From Lentibacillus daqui (GTDB lineage: Bacteria; Bacillota; Bacilli; Bacillales; Amphibacillaceae): 64,000 nucleotides of DNA. Numbering within the stretch: the first letter of the stretch is position 1; every line of letters starts with the position of its first letter. Location: contig NZ_CP114176.1 of assembly GCF_027186265.1 (NCBI RefSeq), positions 1,488,001 to 1,552,000 of the forward strand, in the 5' to 3' direction. This document shows, piece after piece, positions 52,520 to 60,949 of the stretch. The position numbers and the translations under genes were made by a program. The notes below the pieces were generated by a model. The model searched no databases. It was not told the DNA's origin and worked only from the letters and a program-made list of their open reading frames with translations.

Positions 52520-53452
52520 ATGCGAATTGATCGTCTCTCTTCTTTTTTATATCATAAAGGGCAATTGGATTGTATTAAAATAACACCGATTAAAGCACAT
52601 GTCTTTCACATATCAACCCCCCAAAAAAACCACTATATCTTAAAGAAACATCCTAAACTAAAAGTGCTGCAACAACAATGGGATTTTTTTGATGCGATCG
52701 ATTCACCGGTCGTTGTCCCATTCACACGATTCCCCAATGGCCAAAAATTCATTAAACATGACAATTCCCTTTGGACGATTGCGCCATTTGTCCGGGGAGA
52801 GAAATTGCATTATTCGATCGAACGTGATCGGCAAGAAAGTGTTGCCACGCTAAGGCGTTTTCATCAGGATGCGATGTCAGTCAATATTAGACATCCACTT
52901 GAACGCACACTGTTTTATGTCCGATGGTCTCACAGACTGGCACGATTTAAAAAAACAGAAAGGTGTTTTATGGAAAATGGTTACTCGACACTATTTCGGG
53001 ATATTGTAAAAACAACCGAACTGCAATTATCGTTTATCAGTCACTTTGATTGGCGGAAATTAGAGCAAAGTACCGCAAAAAGGCCGGAGTGGATTCATGG
53101 AGATGTGGCAGGACATAATTTTATTCGTGGGTCAGGGGTACGGATGATTGATTTTGATTTACTTGCTTGTTCCCCTGCGCTTTACGATTATATTCAACTG
53201 GGTCAGCGGTTTTTACCTTATTTGGAATGGGATTTGGATAAATTGCTTGTATATGAAATGGTGGGGGAGAAAGAATTAAAATTGTGGATTCATGCAATGC
53301 TCGTGCCAACCGATGTTTTACGAGAATGGCTGCATTATTTGGGTAGCAATGCAGGTGAGTCGATGAAAGATTACTTACGAAGGATGGAAAACGACTGGCT
53401 AAAACGGCGATATTTTTTGAAAACCGCTAAATTAATGCTAAAATCAACGTAA
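52520..53452 (+). CDS. CotS-type phosphotransferase-like protein
   Basis: The 310-residue protein has the fold of aminoglycoside phosphotransferase/CotS kinases. The catalytic loop WIHGDVAGHNFI and the metal-binding VRMIDFDLL are intact, unlike those of YsxE. It begins 19 bases after safA with AAGGAG at the ATG, so it probably belongs to the same mother-cell unit. It may be a coat protein or an active small-molecule kinase such as those acting on spore polysaccharides. No substrate can be named. Confidence 0.8.
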   Translation: MRIDRLSSFLYHKGQLDCIKITPIKAHVFHISTPQKNHYILKKHPKLKVLQQQWDFFDAIDSPVVVPFTRFPNGQKFIKHDNSLWTIAPFVRGEKLHYSIERDRQESVATLRRFHQDAMSVNIRHPLERTLFYVRWSHRLARFKKTERCFMENGYSTLFRDIVKTTELQLSFISHFDWRKLEQSTAKRPEWIHGDVAGHNFIRGSGVRMIDFDLLACSPALYDYIQLGQRFLPYLEWDLDKLLVYEMVGEKELKLWIHAMLVPTDVLREWLHYLGSNAGESMKDYLRRMENDWLKRRYFLKTAKLMLKST

Positions 53453-53515
53453 TCAATGTTTGTGAAAATAAACCAGATTTTCCACAACTCATCACAGTAA
53501 GAGGAGCGATATATC

Positions 53516-54265
53516 GTGAAAGAACTAGTCGAAAATATGGTACAATGGTTACAGCAACAGGTCAAGGAAGCGGGCGTGAAAGGATTGCTTGTCGGGGTGA
53601 GCGGCGGACTCGATTCTGCAGTTGTAGCTCATTTGATTAAGCGGGCTGCACCCGATCACTCACTAGGGGTAATTATGCCTTGTAAAAGTAATCCCACTGA
53701 TATCAAACATGCAAATGACGTCGTAGCAAGCAGCAATATCAATGACATCACAGTCGATTTGACAGCCACACATGATACCCTTTTTACCACTATTTCGCAA
53801 CAGGTAACCGAAAAACAGGAATGGCAGGAAGCAAATGAGCGACTTGCGGATGCCAATTTGCGAGCGCGCTTGCGAATGAGTACGTTATATACATTGGCAA
53901 CCAACTATAACTATTTGGTGGTCGGAACCGATAACGCTGCAGAGTGGTATACAGGCTATTTCACAAAATATGGTGACGGAGGCGTTGATATCCTGCCAAT
54001 GGTGGAATTAACCAAACAAAAAGTAAGAGAGGTAGCGGAATTTGTTGGAGTTCCGGACCATATTATCCATAAAAAGCCGAGTGCTGATTTGTGGGAAGGT
54101 CAAACCGATGAAGCGGAAATGGGTACCAGTTATGACGTAATTGATGCCTATTTACAAGGCAGGAAAATTCCTGAAAAGGATAAAGCGTTGATTGAAAAAC
54201 TGCACAAACGGACAGAACATAAGCGAAACGGAGCAAAACATTTTCATATTGGTTATCCACTATGA
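53516..54265 (+). CDS. nadE: NAD+ synthetase, ammonia-dependent type
   Basis: NadE amidates deamido-NAD+ to NAD+. The ATP-pyrophosphatase loop GVSGGLDSAVV is at about residues 27-37. NLRARLRMSTLYTLA, VVGTDNAAEWYTGYFTKYGD and KPSADLWEGQTDE are diagnostic. It has 249 residues without a glutaminase domain. The start is GTG behind GAGGAG. Its place next to safA differs from the B. subtilis order, where nadE is elsewhere. Confidence 0.93.
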   Translation: MKELVENMVQWLQQQVKEAGVKGLLVGVSGGLDSAVVAHLIKRAAPDHSLGVIMPCKSNPTDIKHANDVVASSNINDITVDLTATHDTLFTTISQQVTEKQEWQEANERLADANLRARLRMSTLYTLATNYNYLVVGTDNAAEWYTGYFTKYGDGGVDILPMVELTKQKVREVAEFVGVPDHIIHKKPSADLWEGQTDEAEMGTSYDVIDAYLQGRKIPEKDKALIEKLHKRTEHKRNGAKHFHIGYPL

Positions 54266-54288
54266 AGGGATAATTTAACTGTGTTAAA

Positions 54289-54329
54289 AAACACCTCTTT
54301 CAACCAAGCTAATTGGTAAGGAGGTGTTT
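54289..54329 (+). promoter_or_regulatory. Hairpin covering the ribosome binding site of the spore lipoprotein gene
   Basis: AAACACCTC (54289-54297) pairs over 9 bp with GAGGTGTTT (54321-54329). Three more pairs (TTT with AAG, one wobble), a CA bulge and ACCAA (54303-54307) with TTGGT (54313-54317) extend the helix. AAGGAGGTG is fully inside the stem. No T-run follows, so it does not look like a terminator. Confidence 0.65.
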
Positions 54330-54332
54330 ATG

Positions 54333-54872
54333 ATGAAACAAAGCGTAATCGGCATTACCGGTTTAAGCTTACTGCTGTTATTCGGTTGTTCGAATACAAA
54401 TACAGATAACAATGGTACTGCGCAAAATGATAATCCAAAAACACAATCCATCAATTATGAAACAAATCACGAACGCAATGACCGCTTGGGGATAAATGAT
54501 CAATCAATCGGCGATCGTGGCGGATATCCGCAAAATGATCAAAGTGGCACAAATGCTTCAAATGGTCACAAAGGTAAATACTCCGATAACTATGTGAATG
54601 AAAAGTCAGATCAAATTTATCAGCGATTAATCAATTACAGGGAAATAAAGCAAGCACAAGTAGCCATCGCGGATGACAAAGTGATTGTTGCTTTAATGCT
54701 TAATGATTATAACGACCAAAATGTCCGTGACTTAGTGGTTAATGAAGTTAAAAAGGTTGAACCAGATAAAGAAGTCGTGATTTATACAGATGACATCCAT
54801 TGGAATCGAGTACAAAATATGAAAGCTCGCGGGTCAACCGATGGACATGCAAATGGACCATATAATGATTAA
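54333..54872 (+). CDS. YhcN/YlaJ-family spore lipoprotein (CoxA-like)
   Basis: The 179-residue protein has a lipoprotein signal (SVIGITGLSLLLLFGCSN, cysteine about residue 20). An Asn/Asp/Gly-rich linker follows. The C-terminal YhcN/YlaJ-like domain begins near NEKSDQIYQRLINYREIKQA and includes VVNEVKKVEPDKEVVIYTDD. The place between safA and yebC corresponds to coxA (yrbB), a cortex protein in B. subtilis. Two adjacent ATGs exist (54330, 54333). Translation may be limited by the upstream hairpin. Confidence 0.8.
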   Translation: MKQSVIGITGLSLLLLFGCSNTNTDNNGTAQNDNPKTQSINYETNHERNDRLGINDQSIGDRGGYPQNDQSGTNASNGHKGKYSDNYVNEKSDQIYQRLINYREIKQAQVAIADDKVIVALMLNDYNDQNVRDLVVNEVKKVEPDKEVVIYTDDIHWNRVQNMKARGSTDGHANGPYND

Positions 54873-54900
54873 CCTTTGCTATTGTGGCAAAGGTTTTTTT
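54872..54900 (+). terminator. Terminator after the spore lipoprotein gene
   Basis: AACCTTTGC (54872-54880) pairs over 9 bp with GCAAAGGTT (54888-54896), followed by a run of T. Confidence 0.92.
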
Positions 54901-54960
54901 CGCAACAAAGTATTAAGGGCCTTACGCGCCAAACTGGCTGATGAATGAAATGCCACTTTA

Positions 54961-55042
54961 TCACGCATTAACCGGCAGTAATACCCTCACTCCGGGACTT
55001 CAGCTTAACCTGTGGGGGTAAACTGCCAGTAGATTCCTGATT
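54961..55042 (+). repeat. R3 repeat copy b (long hairpin)
   Basis: GGCAGT (54974-54979) pairs with ACTGCC (55022-55027). ACCCTCAC (54983-54990) pairs with GTGGGGGT (55012-55019), including one G-T wobble. The flanks TCACGCATTAA and AGATTCCTGATT match copy a at 45128. Confidence 0.8.
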
Positions 55043-55048
55043 TGAAGC

Positions 55049-55077
55049 TTTATTATTTACATGTTTTTTGGTATAGT
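55049..55077 (+). promoter_or_regulatory. Promoter candidate for yebC
   Basis: TTTATT (55049-55054) and TATAGT (55072-55077) are 17 bases apart, with a TG-extended -10, 34 bases before the start codon. Confidence 0.5.
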
Positions 55078-55110
55078 GAAAAAGGAAATTTCTAGAGAGG
55101 AGAATGTCCG

Positions 55111-55842
55111 ATGGCTGGTCATTCTAAGTGGAAAAATATACAACGACGAAAAAATGCGCAAGATGCCAAAAAGGGAAAAATATTTATGCGCCATGCGAAG
55201 GATATTTATATGGCGGCCAAAGCAGGCGGTGGCGATCCGACAACCAATGCAAACCTGCGCTTAACGATAGATAAAGCAAAAGCGGATAATATGCCAAACG
55301 ATAATATCGATCGGGCAATTAAGAAGGCTACTGGTACACTGGATGGAGCAAATTTTGAAGAGCTCACATATGAGGGTTACGGTCCAGGCGGTGTGGCGGT
55401 TATTGTCAATGTTTTAACAGATAATAAAAATCGTACGGCTGCGGAGGTTCGCCATGCTTTTAAAAAGAACGGCGGCAATTTAGGGGAAAATGGCAGTGTC
55501 TCATTTATGTTTGACCGTCAAGGATATATTGTGATTGAAAATGAAGATGGTTCCGTTGATGAGGATGCAATAACACTTGATGCCATTGAGGCAGGTGCTG
55601 ATGATATCGTCACCCAAGACGGCGCATATGAAATATATACATCACCGGATAATTTTTCAGCTGTTAGTGAACAGTTACGTGAGAGTGGTTACGAACTTGC
55701 CGAGGCTGAAGTTACGATGATTCCACAAACATATAACAAATTATCACCAGAAGATGAAGAAAAAATGCTGCAATTAATTGATCTGCTCGAGGATAACGAG
55801 GACGTGCAGGATATCCACCATAATATGGAGGAGTCAGAATAA
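55111..55842 (+). CDS. yebC: YebC/TACO1-family protein
   Basis: The 243-residue protein belongs to the YebC/PmpR family, DNA- or ribosome-associated regulators; recent work links relatives to translation of proline stretches. AGHSKWKNIQRRKNAQDAKK at the N-terminus and YEGYGPGGVAVIVNVLTDN are diagnostic. The C-terminus is acidic. GAGAGGAG precedes the ATG. In B. subtilis (yrbC) the next gene is bofC; it is missing here. Confidence 0.96.
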   Translation: MAGHSKWKNIQRRKNAQDAKKGKIFMRHAKDIYMAAKAGGGDPTTNANLRLTIDKAKADNMPNDNIDRAIKKATGTLDGANFEELTYEGYGPGGVAVIVNVLTDNKNRTAAEVRHAFKKNGGNLGENGSVSFMFDRQGYIVIENEDGSVDEDAITLDAIEAGADDIVTQDGAYEIYTSPDNFSAVSEQLRESGYELAEAEVTMIPQTYNKLSPEDEEKMLQLIDLLEDNEDVQDIHHNMEESE

Positions 55843-55863
55843 CGAGTTGTTGGTTCTGGCATG

Positions 55864-55900
55864 AAAAAAGCACCAATTCTAATATAATTGGTGCTTTTTT
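55864..55900 (+). terminator. Terminator after yebC
   Basis: AAAAAAGCACCAATT (55864-55878) pairs perfectly over 15 bp with AATTGGTGCTTTTTT (55886-55900), with a 7-base loop. Confidence 0.95.
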
Positions 55901-55945
55901 CATGTGACCCACTGTTCAATTCAGTATTAAAAAATAGTATAGATG

Positions 55946-55954
55946 TGATATGAT
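55946..55954 (+). promoter_or_regulatory. Extended -10 candidate for ruvAB
   Basis: TG, one base and TATGAT (55949-55954), with TTAAAA 16 bases upstream, lie about 30 bases before ruvA. Confidence 0.45.
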
Positions 55955-55984
55955 TAGGGAAGAAATGCAAAGGAGCAGATCTAT

Positions 55985-56602
55985 ATGATTGCATACATTA
56001 GAGGTATGGTTACATTTATTCATGATAATTCTGTTATAATAGATGTTCAGGGTGTTGGATATGAGATAATATGTGCGAACCCGTTTGCATTTCAGTCATT
56101 GTTGGATAAGGAAGCATTTATCTATACATATCATTATGTTCGCGAGGATACACAAGTATTATACGGTTTTAAACGACAGGATGAAAAACTGTTATTTACC
56201 AAATTGCTTCAGGTGTCCGGTATTGGACCCAAAGGAGCGCTTGCAATCCTGGGGTCTGTAAATACGGCTGATTTTGTTGCAGCGGTAGAGCGGGAAGATG
56301 ATAAATTTTTGACAAGCTTTCCCGGTATCGGAAAGAAAACAGCCAGACAGGTCATATTGGATTTGAAAGGTAAATTAACCAATATGCTGTCATTGGATAC
56401 GCAGCCTCAAGACAAGGCTAATATGGCAGAGGAAAACAACAAAGAATTTGACAAAGGGTTGACGGATGCCCAGGAGGCATTAAAATCACTTGGTTATTCT
56501 GAACGTGAAATTAAAGCTATTTTACCGCAACTACAACAAGATAACGCTGTAAGTACTGACGAAATCATTCGTAAGGCACTGGGACTACTTGTTAAAAGTT
56601 AG
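55985..56602 (+). CDS. ruvA: Holliday junction complex subunit RuvA
   Basis: RuvA binds four-way junctions and loads RuvB. The 205-residue protein has the N-terminal OB fold (MIAYIRGMVTFIHDNSVIID). Helix-hairpin-helix motifs include VSGIGPKGALAIL and FPGIGKKTARQVILDL. The C-terminal RuvB-contact domain carries EALKSLGYSEREIKAIL. AAAGGAG precedes the ATG. ruvB follows 12 bases later. Confidence 0.97.
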   Translation: MIAYIRGMVTFIHDNSVIIDVQGVGYEIICANPFAFQSLLDKEAFIYTYHYVREDTQVLYGFKRQDEKLLFTKLLQVSGIGPKGALAILGSVNTADFVAAVEREDDKFLTSFPGIGKKTARQVILDLKGKLTNMLSLDTQPQDKANMAEENNKEFDKGLTDAQEALKSLGYSEREIKAILPQLQQDNAVSTDEIIRKALGLLVKS

Positions 56603-56614
56603 GGGAGATGAAGC

Positions 56615-57619
56615 ATGGAGGAGCGCATGGTTACAGGAGAATTACAGGCAGACGATGCGACTGACGAACTCAGTCTTCGCCCCACTACATTAAATCAATA
56701 TATTGGGCAGCGGAAAGTAAAAGATAATTTGCGGATTTTTATTCAAGCGGCAAAAATGCGTGAGGAGCCACTTGACCATGTATTATTATATGGACCACCA
56801 GGATTGGGGAAAACAACGCTTGCTGCAATCATTGCGAATGAAATGGGTGTTCAGTTCCGTTCGACTTCCGGCCCTGCTGTTGAACGGTCGGGAGATCTTG
56901 CCGCTATTCTTTCGTCGCTTGAACCCGGTGACGTTTTATTTATTGACGAAGTACATCGACTGCCACGGTCGGTTGAAGAAATATTATATCCGGCAATGGA
57001 AGACTTTTTCCTGGATATTGTGATTGGTAACGGTCCAAGTGCCAGGTCGGTTCGTATTGATTTACCACCTTTTACATTGGTTGGGGCTACAACGAGAGCA
57101 GGTTTGCTTTCTGCCCCATTGCGGGATCGCTTTGGAGTTCTCAGCCGGTTGGAGTATTATGAAACGGAGGATCTATGCTCAATCGTAGAACGAACGGCGG
57201 AAATTTTTCAAACGTCGATCACCAAAGAGGCAGCCAATGAGGTAGCTGGACGGTCACGGGGAACCCCCCGAATAGCCAATCGATTATTGAAACGAATTCG
57301 TGATATTTCACAGGTTAAGGGTGAAAAAGAAATTAGCCTTAAAACAACCGATATCGCACTGGATATGCTGCAGGTTGATGATGTTGGACTGGATCATATC
57401 GATCATAAGTTATTAAAAGGGATTATTGAGGGATTTAAAGGCGGTCCGGTTGGCCTGGATACAATCGCTGCAACCATTGGTGAAGAATCACAGACGATTG
57501 AAGATGTTTATGAGCCATATTTATTGCAAATTGGCTTTATCCAGCGGACTCCGAGGGGAAGGATAGTCACCCCCAAAGCATATCAGCATTTTGGCTTAAA
57601 AGGAAACGATAGCGAATGA
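56615..57619 (+). CDS. ruvB: Holliday junction helicase RuvB
   Basis: RuvB is the AAA+ motor for branch migration. Walker A is GPPGLGKTTLA (about residues 62-72) and Walker B VLFIDEVHRL. The RuvB signature LRPTTLNQYIGQ and the sensor TLVGATTRAG are present. A winged-helix DNA-binding C-terminus ends with FIQRTPRGR. It has 334 residues. The stop overlaps the next start by four bases (ATGA). Confidence 0.98.
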   Translation: MEERMVTGELQADDATDELSLRPTTLNQYIGQRKVKDNLRIFIQAAKMREEPLDHVLLYGPPGLGKTTLAAIIANEMGVQFRSTSGPAVERSGDLAAILSSLEPGDVLFIDEVHRLPRSVEEILYPAMEDFFLDIVIGNGPSARSVRIDLPPFTLVGATTRAGLLSAPLRDRFGVLSRLEYYETEDLCSIVERTAEIFQTSITKEAANEVAGRSRGTPRIANRLLKRIRDISQVKGEKEISLKTTDIALDMLQVDDVGLDHIDHKLLKGIIEGFKGGPVGLDTIAATIGEESQTIEDVYEPYLLQIGFIQRTPRGRIVTPKAYQHFGLKGNDSE

Positions 57620-57813
57620 GTATGGGGAAACTATTCATTATTCTGGGGATTGTGTTCATTCTAATTGGGACACTTTGGACCTTTGTCGGCAAACTCCCGG
57701 GAGATATTAGTTTTAAAAAGGGGAATTTCTCCTTCCATTTTCCAATTATGACATCAATTGTCGTTAGTGTTATTTTATCGTTAATCCTGTATCTATTAGG
57801 ACGATTTCGTTAG
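57616..57813 (+). CDS. DUF2905 small membrane protein
   Basis: The 65-residue protein has two membrane spans (LFIILGIVFILIGTLWTF and TSIVVSVILSLILYLLG). The segment between them, KLPGDISFKKGNFSFHFP, is typical of DUF2905. The start overlaps the ruvB stop, so it is translationally coupled. The family often sits between ruvB and queA in Bacillaceae. Function unknown. Confidence 0.85.
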   Translation: MSMGKLFIILGIVFILIGTLWTFVGKLPGDISFKKGNFSFHFPIMTSIVVSVILSLILYLLGRFR

Positions 57814-57836
57814 GACATAGCAAGGAGATTTTGAAC

Positions 57837-58862
57837 ATGGATATAGAAGATTTTGATTTTGATTTACCGGAAGAATTAATTGCACAAACTCCATTGAAAG
57901 ACCGGTCCGCATCAAGGCTATTGGTATTAAATCGGGAAGCTAAAACAATGGAACATAAACATTTTACGGATATTAAACAATATTTGCATCAAGGGGATTG
58001 CCTTGTGTTAAATGATACACGGGTAATGCCTGCCAGACTTTATGGTATCAAAGAAGATACAGGGGCAAAAGTCGAAATTCTGCTTTTGCATCAACAGGAA
58101 CAAGATAACTGGGAAGTACTAGCTAAACCTGCCAAAAAAATTAAACAGGGGACAAAGCTTGTTTTTGGGGATGGAAAATTGACAGCGACATGTTTGGACA
58201 TTCTCGACCATGGTGGGCGAATCATGCAATTTGACTATGATGGTATTTTTTATGAAGTGTTGGATGAACTTGGTGAGATGCCGTTGCCGCCGTATATTAA
58301 ACAACAGCTTCCAGAAAAGGAACGCTACCAGACGGTTTACGCCAAAGAAGAAGGATCAGCGGCGGCGCCAACAGCGGGATTGCATTTTACCACGGAATTG
58401 CTGGATGAGATACGGCAGATGGGGGTAACCATTGCCTTTATTACCTTGCACGTTGGTCTGGGAACATTTCGCCCCGTTAGTGTTGATAAAATTGATGAGC
58501 ATAAAATGCATTCAGAGTTTTATCATATGTCAAAAGAAACCGCAAAAACCTTAACAGATGTCAAAAACCATGGCGGTCGCATTATATCTGTGGGTACGAC
58601 ATCAACGCGTACACTGGAAACGATTGTCCGCGACCACGGTGGGTTTGTGGAGGCAAGCGGGTGGACTGATATTTTTATTTATCCGCCATACGAATTTAAG
58701 GCTATTGATGGGTTGATCACCAACTTCCATTTGCCAAAATCAACCCTGATCATGATGGTTAGTGCCTTGGCTGATCGCAAGACGATTTTAGCTGCATATC
58801 ACGAAGCCGTTGAAAAGCGCTATCGATTCTTTAGTTTCGGTGACGCCATGTTCATTATTTAA
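57837..58862 (+). CDS. queA: tRNA preQ1(34) S-adenosylmethionine ribosyltransferase-isomerase
   Basis: QueA transfers the ribosyl group of SAM to preQ1 in tRNA to make epoxyqueuosine. The 341-residue protein contains DFDLPEELIAQTPL, LNDTRVMPARLYG and AAPTAGLHFT, and VGTTSTRTLE. I chose ATG 57837, nine bases after AAGGAG; the TTG at 57831 is only three bases from it. tgt follows, giving the queuosine pair. Confidence 0.96.
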   Translation: MDIEDFDFDLPEELIAQTPLKDRSASRLLVLNREAKTMEHKHFTDIKQYLHQGDCLVLNDTRVMPARLYGIKEDTGAKVEILLLHQQEQDNWEVLAKPAKKIKQGTKLVFGDGKLTATCLDILDHGGRIMQFDYDGIFYEVLDELGEMPLPPYIKQQLPEKERYQTVYAKEEGSAAAPTAGLHFTTELLDEIRQMGVTIAFITLHVGLGTFRPVSVDKIDEHKMHSEFYHMSKETAKTLTDVKNHGGRIISVGTTSTRTLETIVRDHGGFVEASGWTDIFIYPPYEFKAIDGLITNFHLPKSTLIMMVSALADRKTILAAYHEAVEKRYRFFSFGDAMFII

Positions 58863-58885
58863 GTATACTGCGAAGGACGAATAAC

Positions 58886-60025
58886 ATGACTGCAATAACA
58901 TATGAATTAATTAAGACGTGTAAACAATCAGGTGCCAGACTTGGAAAAGTGCATACACCACACGGTTCATTTGATACACCAATATTTATGCCAGTAGGTA
59001 CCCTCGCGACGGTTAAGACGATGAGCCCGGAAGAATTAACCGGAATGAATGCCAGGATCATTCTTTCCAACACGTACCATTTATGGCTTAGACCGGGGGA
59101 GGATATCATTCAGGAAGCAGGTGGACTGCACAGATTTATGAACTGGGATAAACCGATCCTGACAGATTCCGGCGGTTTCCAGGTTTTTAGTTTAAGTGAT
59201 ATACGCGATATTAAAGAGGAAGGTGTGCATTTTCGTAATCATCTAAATGGAGAGAAACTATTTTTATCTCCGGAAAAATCAATCGACATCCAGAATAAGC
59301 TAGGGTCAGATATTATGATGGCATTTGATGAGTGCCCGCCGTATCCTGCAACGTATGAATATATGAAAGCATCTGTTGAACGCACATCGCGTTGGGCAGA
59401 GCGTTGTTTGCATGCCCACCGTAATGTGGAAAATCAGGGACTATTCGGGATTGTTCAAGGTGGGGAATATAAGAATTTACGCAAACAAAGCGCAGCAGAT
59501 TTGGCATCATTGGATTTTCCGGGGTATGCAATTGGGGGTCTTTCGGTAGGGGAACCGAAAGAGGTTATGAACGAGATGCTCGAATTTACCGCTCCACTTC
59601 TACCAACAAATAAACCAAGATACTTGATGGGAGTAGGATCACCGGATTCGCTCATCGATGGCGCCATCCGTGGTGTGGACATGTTTGATTGCGTATTACC
59701 AACGAGAATTGCCAGGAATGGGACATGCATGACATCTAACGGGCGACTTGTTGTAAGAAATGCCAAATATGCCCGTGATTTTGGGCCAATTGATGAAAAT
59801 TGCGATTGTCATGTGTGTCAAAATTATTCGCGAAGTTATATCCGACATTTAATAAAATGTAATGAAACGTTCGGATTTCGACTTACTACTTACCATAATT
59901 TATATTTTCTGTTAGAATTAATGAAGAAAGTACGAGAAGCGATACGTGACGATCGACTTTTGGACTTTAAAGAAGCATTCTTTGAACAATATGGTTTCAA
60001 CCAGCCGAATGCCAGAAATTTTTAA
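58886..60025 (+). CDS. tgt: tRNA-guanine transglycosylase
   Basis: Tgt swaps guanine-34 of GUN-anticodon tRNAs for preQ1, the step before QueA. The active-site Asp is in TDSGGFQVFSL, and the second Asp in GVDMFDCVLPTRIARNG. The zinc site is CDCHVCQNYSRSYIRHL. It has 379 residues. GAAGGACG lies before the ATG. Confidence 0.97.
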   Translation: MTAITYELIKTCKQSGARLGKVHTPHGSFDTPIFMPVGTLATVKTMSPEELTGMNARIILSNTYHLWLRPGEDIIQEAGGLHRFMNWDKPILTDSGGFQVFSLSDIRDIKEEGVHFRNHLNGEKLFLSPEKSIDIQNKLGSDIMMAFDECPPYPATYEYMKASVERTSRWAERCLHAHRNVENQGLFGIVQGGEYKNLRKQSAADLASLDFPGYAIGGLSVGEPKEVMNEMLEFTAPLLPTNKPRYLMGVGSPDSLIDGAIRGVDMFDCVLPTRIARNGTCMTSNGRLVVRNAKYARDFGPIDENCDCHVCQNYSRSYIRHLIKCNETFGFRLTTYHNLYFLLELMKKVREAIRDDRLLDFKEAFFEQYGFNQPNARNF

Positions 60026-60043
60026 AGAAGGGAGGAATATATA

Positions 60044-60304
60044 ATGGACATGCTTATTCAATTATCACCGATTATTTTAATGTTTATTATCTTCTATTTT
60101 TTACTTATTCGTCCACAGCAAAAGCGACAAAAGCAAGTACGACAAATGCAGTCGGACCTAAAAAAAGGAGATAATGTTGTAACAATTGGTGGATTTCATG
60201 GTACCATTCACCAAATTGATGAAAATCTCATTGTTATTCAAGCTGGTGATGGAACAAAATTGACATTTGACCGTTCAGCGATTCGCGAAACAAAGGCGGA
60301 CTAA
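60044..60304 (+). CDS. yajC: Preprotein translocase subunit YajC
   Basis: YajC is an accessory protein of the Sec holotranslocon, associated with SecDF. The 86-residue protein has one N-terminal membrane span (LSPIILMFIIFYFLLIRPQQ) and a cytoplasmic domain with KKGDNVVTIGGFHG. GAAGGGAGG precedes the ATG. It lies between tgt and secDF as usual. Confidence 0.96.
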   Translation: MDMLIQLSPIILMFIIFYFLLIRPQQKRQKQVRQMQSDLKKGDNVVTIGGFHGTIHQIDENLIVIQAGDGTKLTFDRSAIRETKAD

Positions 60305-60388
60305 TAAAGGAAAAGCAGCAGACTTCGTATGAATTTGCAAATCATAAAAGGTCTGTTGCTTATGCTGCAAAAAGTTATTTTACATAGA

Positions 60389-60421
60389 AAAAGAGGAACA
60401 GGCATTGCCTGTTCCTCTTTT
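60389..60421. terminator. Bidirectional terminator between yajC and yrzE
   Basis: AAAAGAGGAACAGGC (60389-60403) pairs over 15 bp with GCCTGTTCCTCTTTT (60407-60421), with a 3-base loop. It serves both converging genes. Confidence 0.93.
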
Positions 60422-60439
60422 GGGTTAAATGGTATGAGT

Positions 60440-60820
60440 TTAATTGCTTTCCTGCCCTGCTACATTTACTCCGATAACACCACCAAAAAGGGCTGCAACA
60501 ATAAATCCCAGGTGGTGCAGGGTCTGTTCCAATGAAAATGTTTGCTGGAAACCTAAATATTGTACAAGAAAGATAAATAGGGTAAAACCCAACCCTGTTA
60601 CTGTTCCGATAATCCAACCCTTTTTTTTGCTTTTTACGCCGGCGACAATACCACCGATGAATAATGCAATAAGTCCGATGATTAAGCTGGCCCAGGATAG
60701 TGTCGTTTCATTCATGCTGGTAAATCGGAGCAGAAGTCCCAAAACAAAACTCGTTAACAAAATAAGACCGAGGATAACGATCCAGCCATACAGTAATGCG
60801 GTAAGCTGTTTTCCTCTCAT
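60440..60820 (-). CDS. yrzE: YrzE-like membrane protein (TIGR04086 family)
   Basis: The 126-residue protein has four membrane spans in two pairs: LLYGWIVILGLILLTSFVLG, LSWASLIIGLIALFIGG, GWIIGTVTGLGFTLFIFL and LGFIVAALFGGVIGVNVAG. This matches the TIGR04086 family and YrzE at the same locus. I chose ATG 60820, which follows GGGAGGGAAG; the reading from 60847 starts before that site. Function unknown. It is convergent with yajC and in line with spoVB. Confidence 0.82.
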   Translation of the reverse strand: MRGKQLTALLYGWIVILGLILLTSFVLGLLLRFTSMNETTLSWASLIIGLIALFIGGIVAGVKSKKKGWIIGTVTGLGFTLFIFLVQYLGFQQTFSLEQTLHHLGFIVAALFGGVIGVNVAGQESN

Positions 60821-60949
60821 AAATTCTTCCCTCCCTTGATTGTCCACTTACTGTCATTTTATTCGCCTGGACAGAAAATAGACTGAAAAATTTCAAATGA
60901 CTGGTCTGTACCCTGTGTTGCCCCAGATGCTTTTGACACTGTCCAGAGA

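Noticed and set aside
60444..60839. Forward open frame of 131 codons over yrzE
   Set aside because: It is the antisense of the membrane protein gene; the minus-strand reading has four membrane spans and a good ribosome site.
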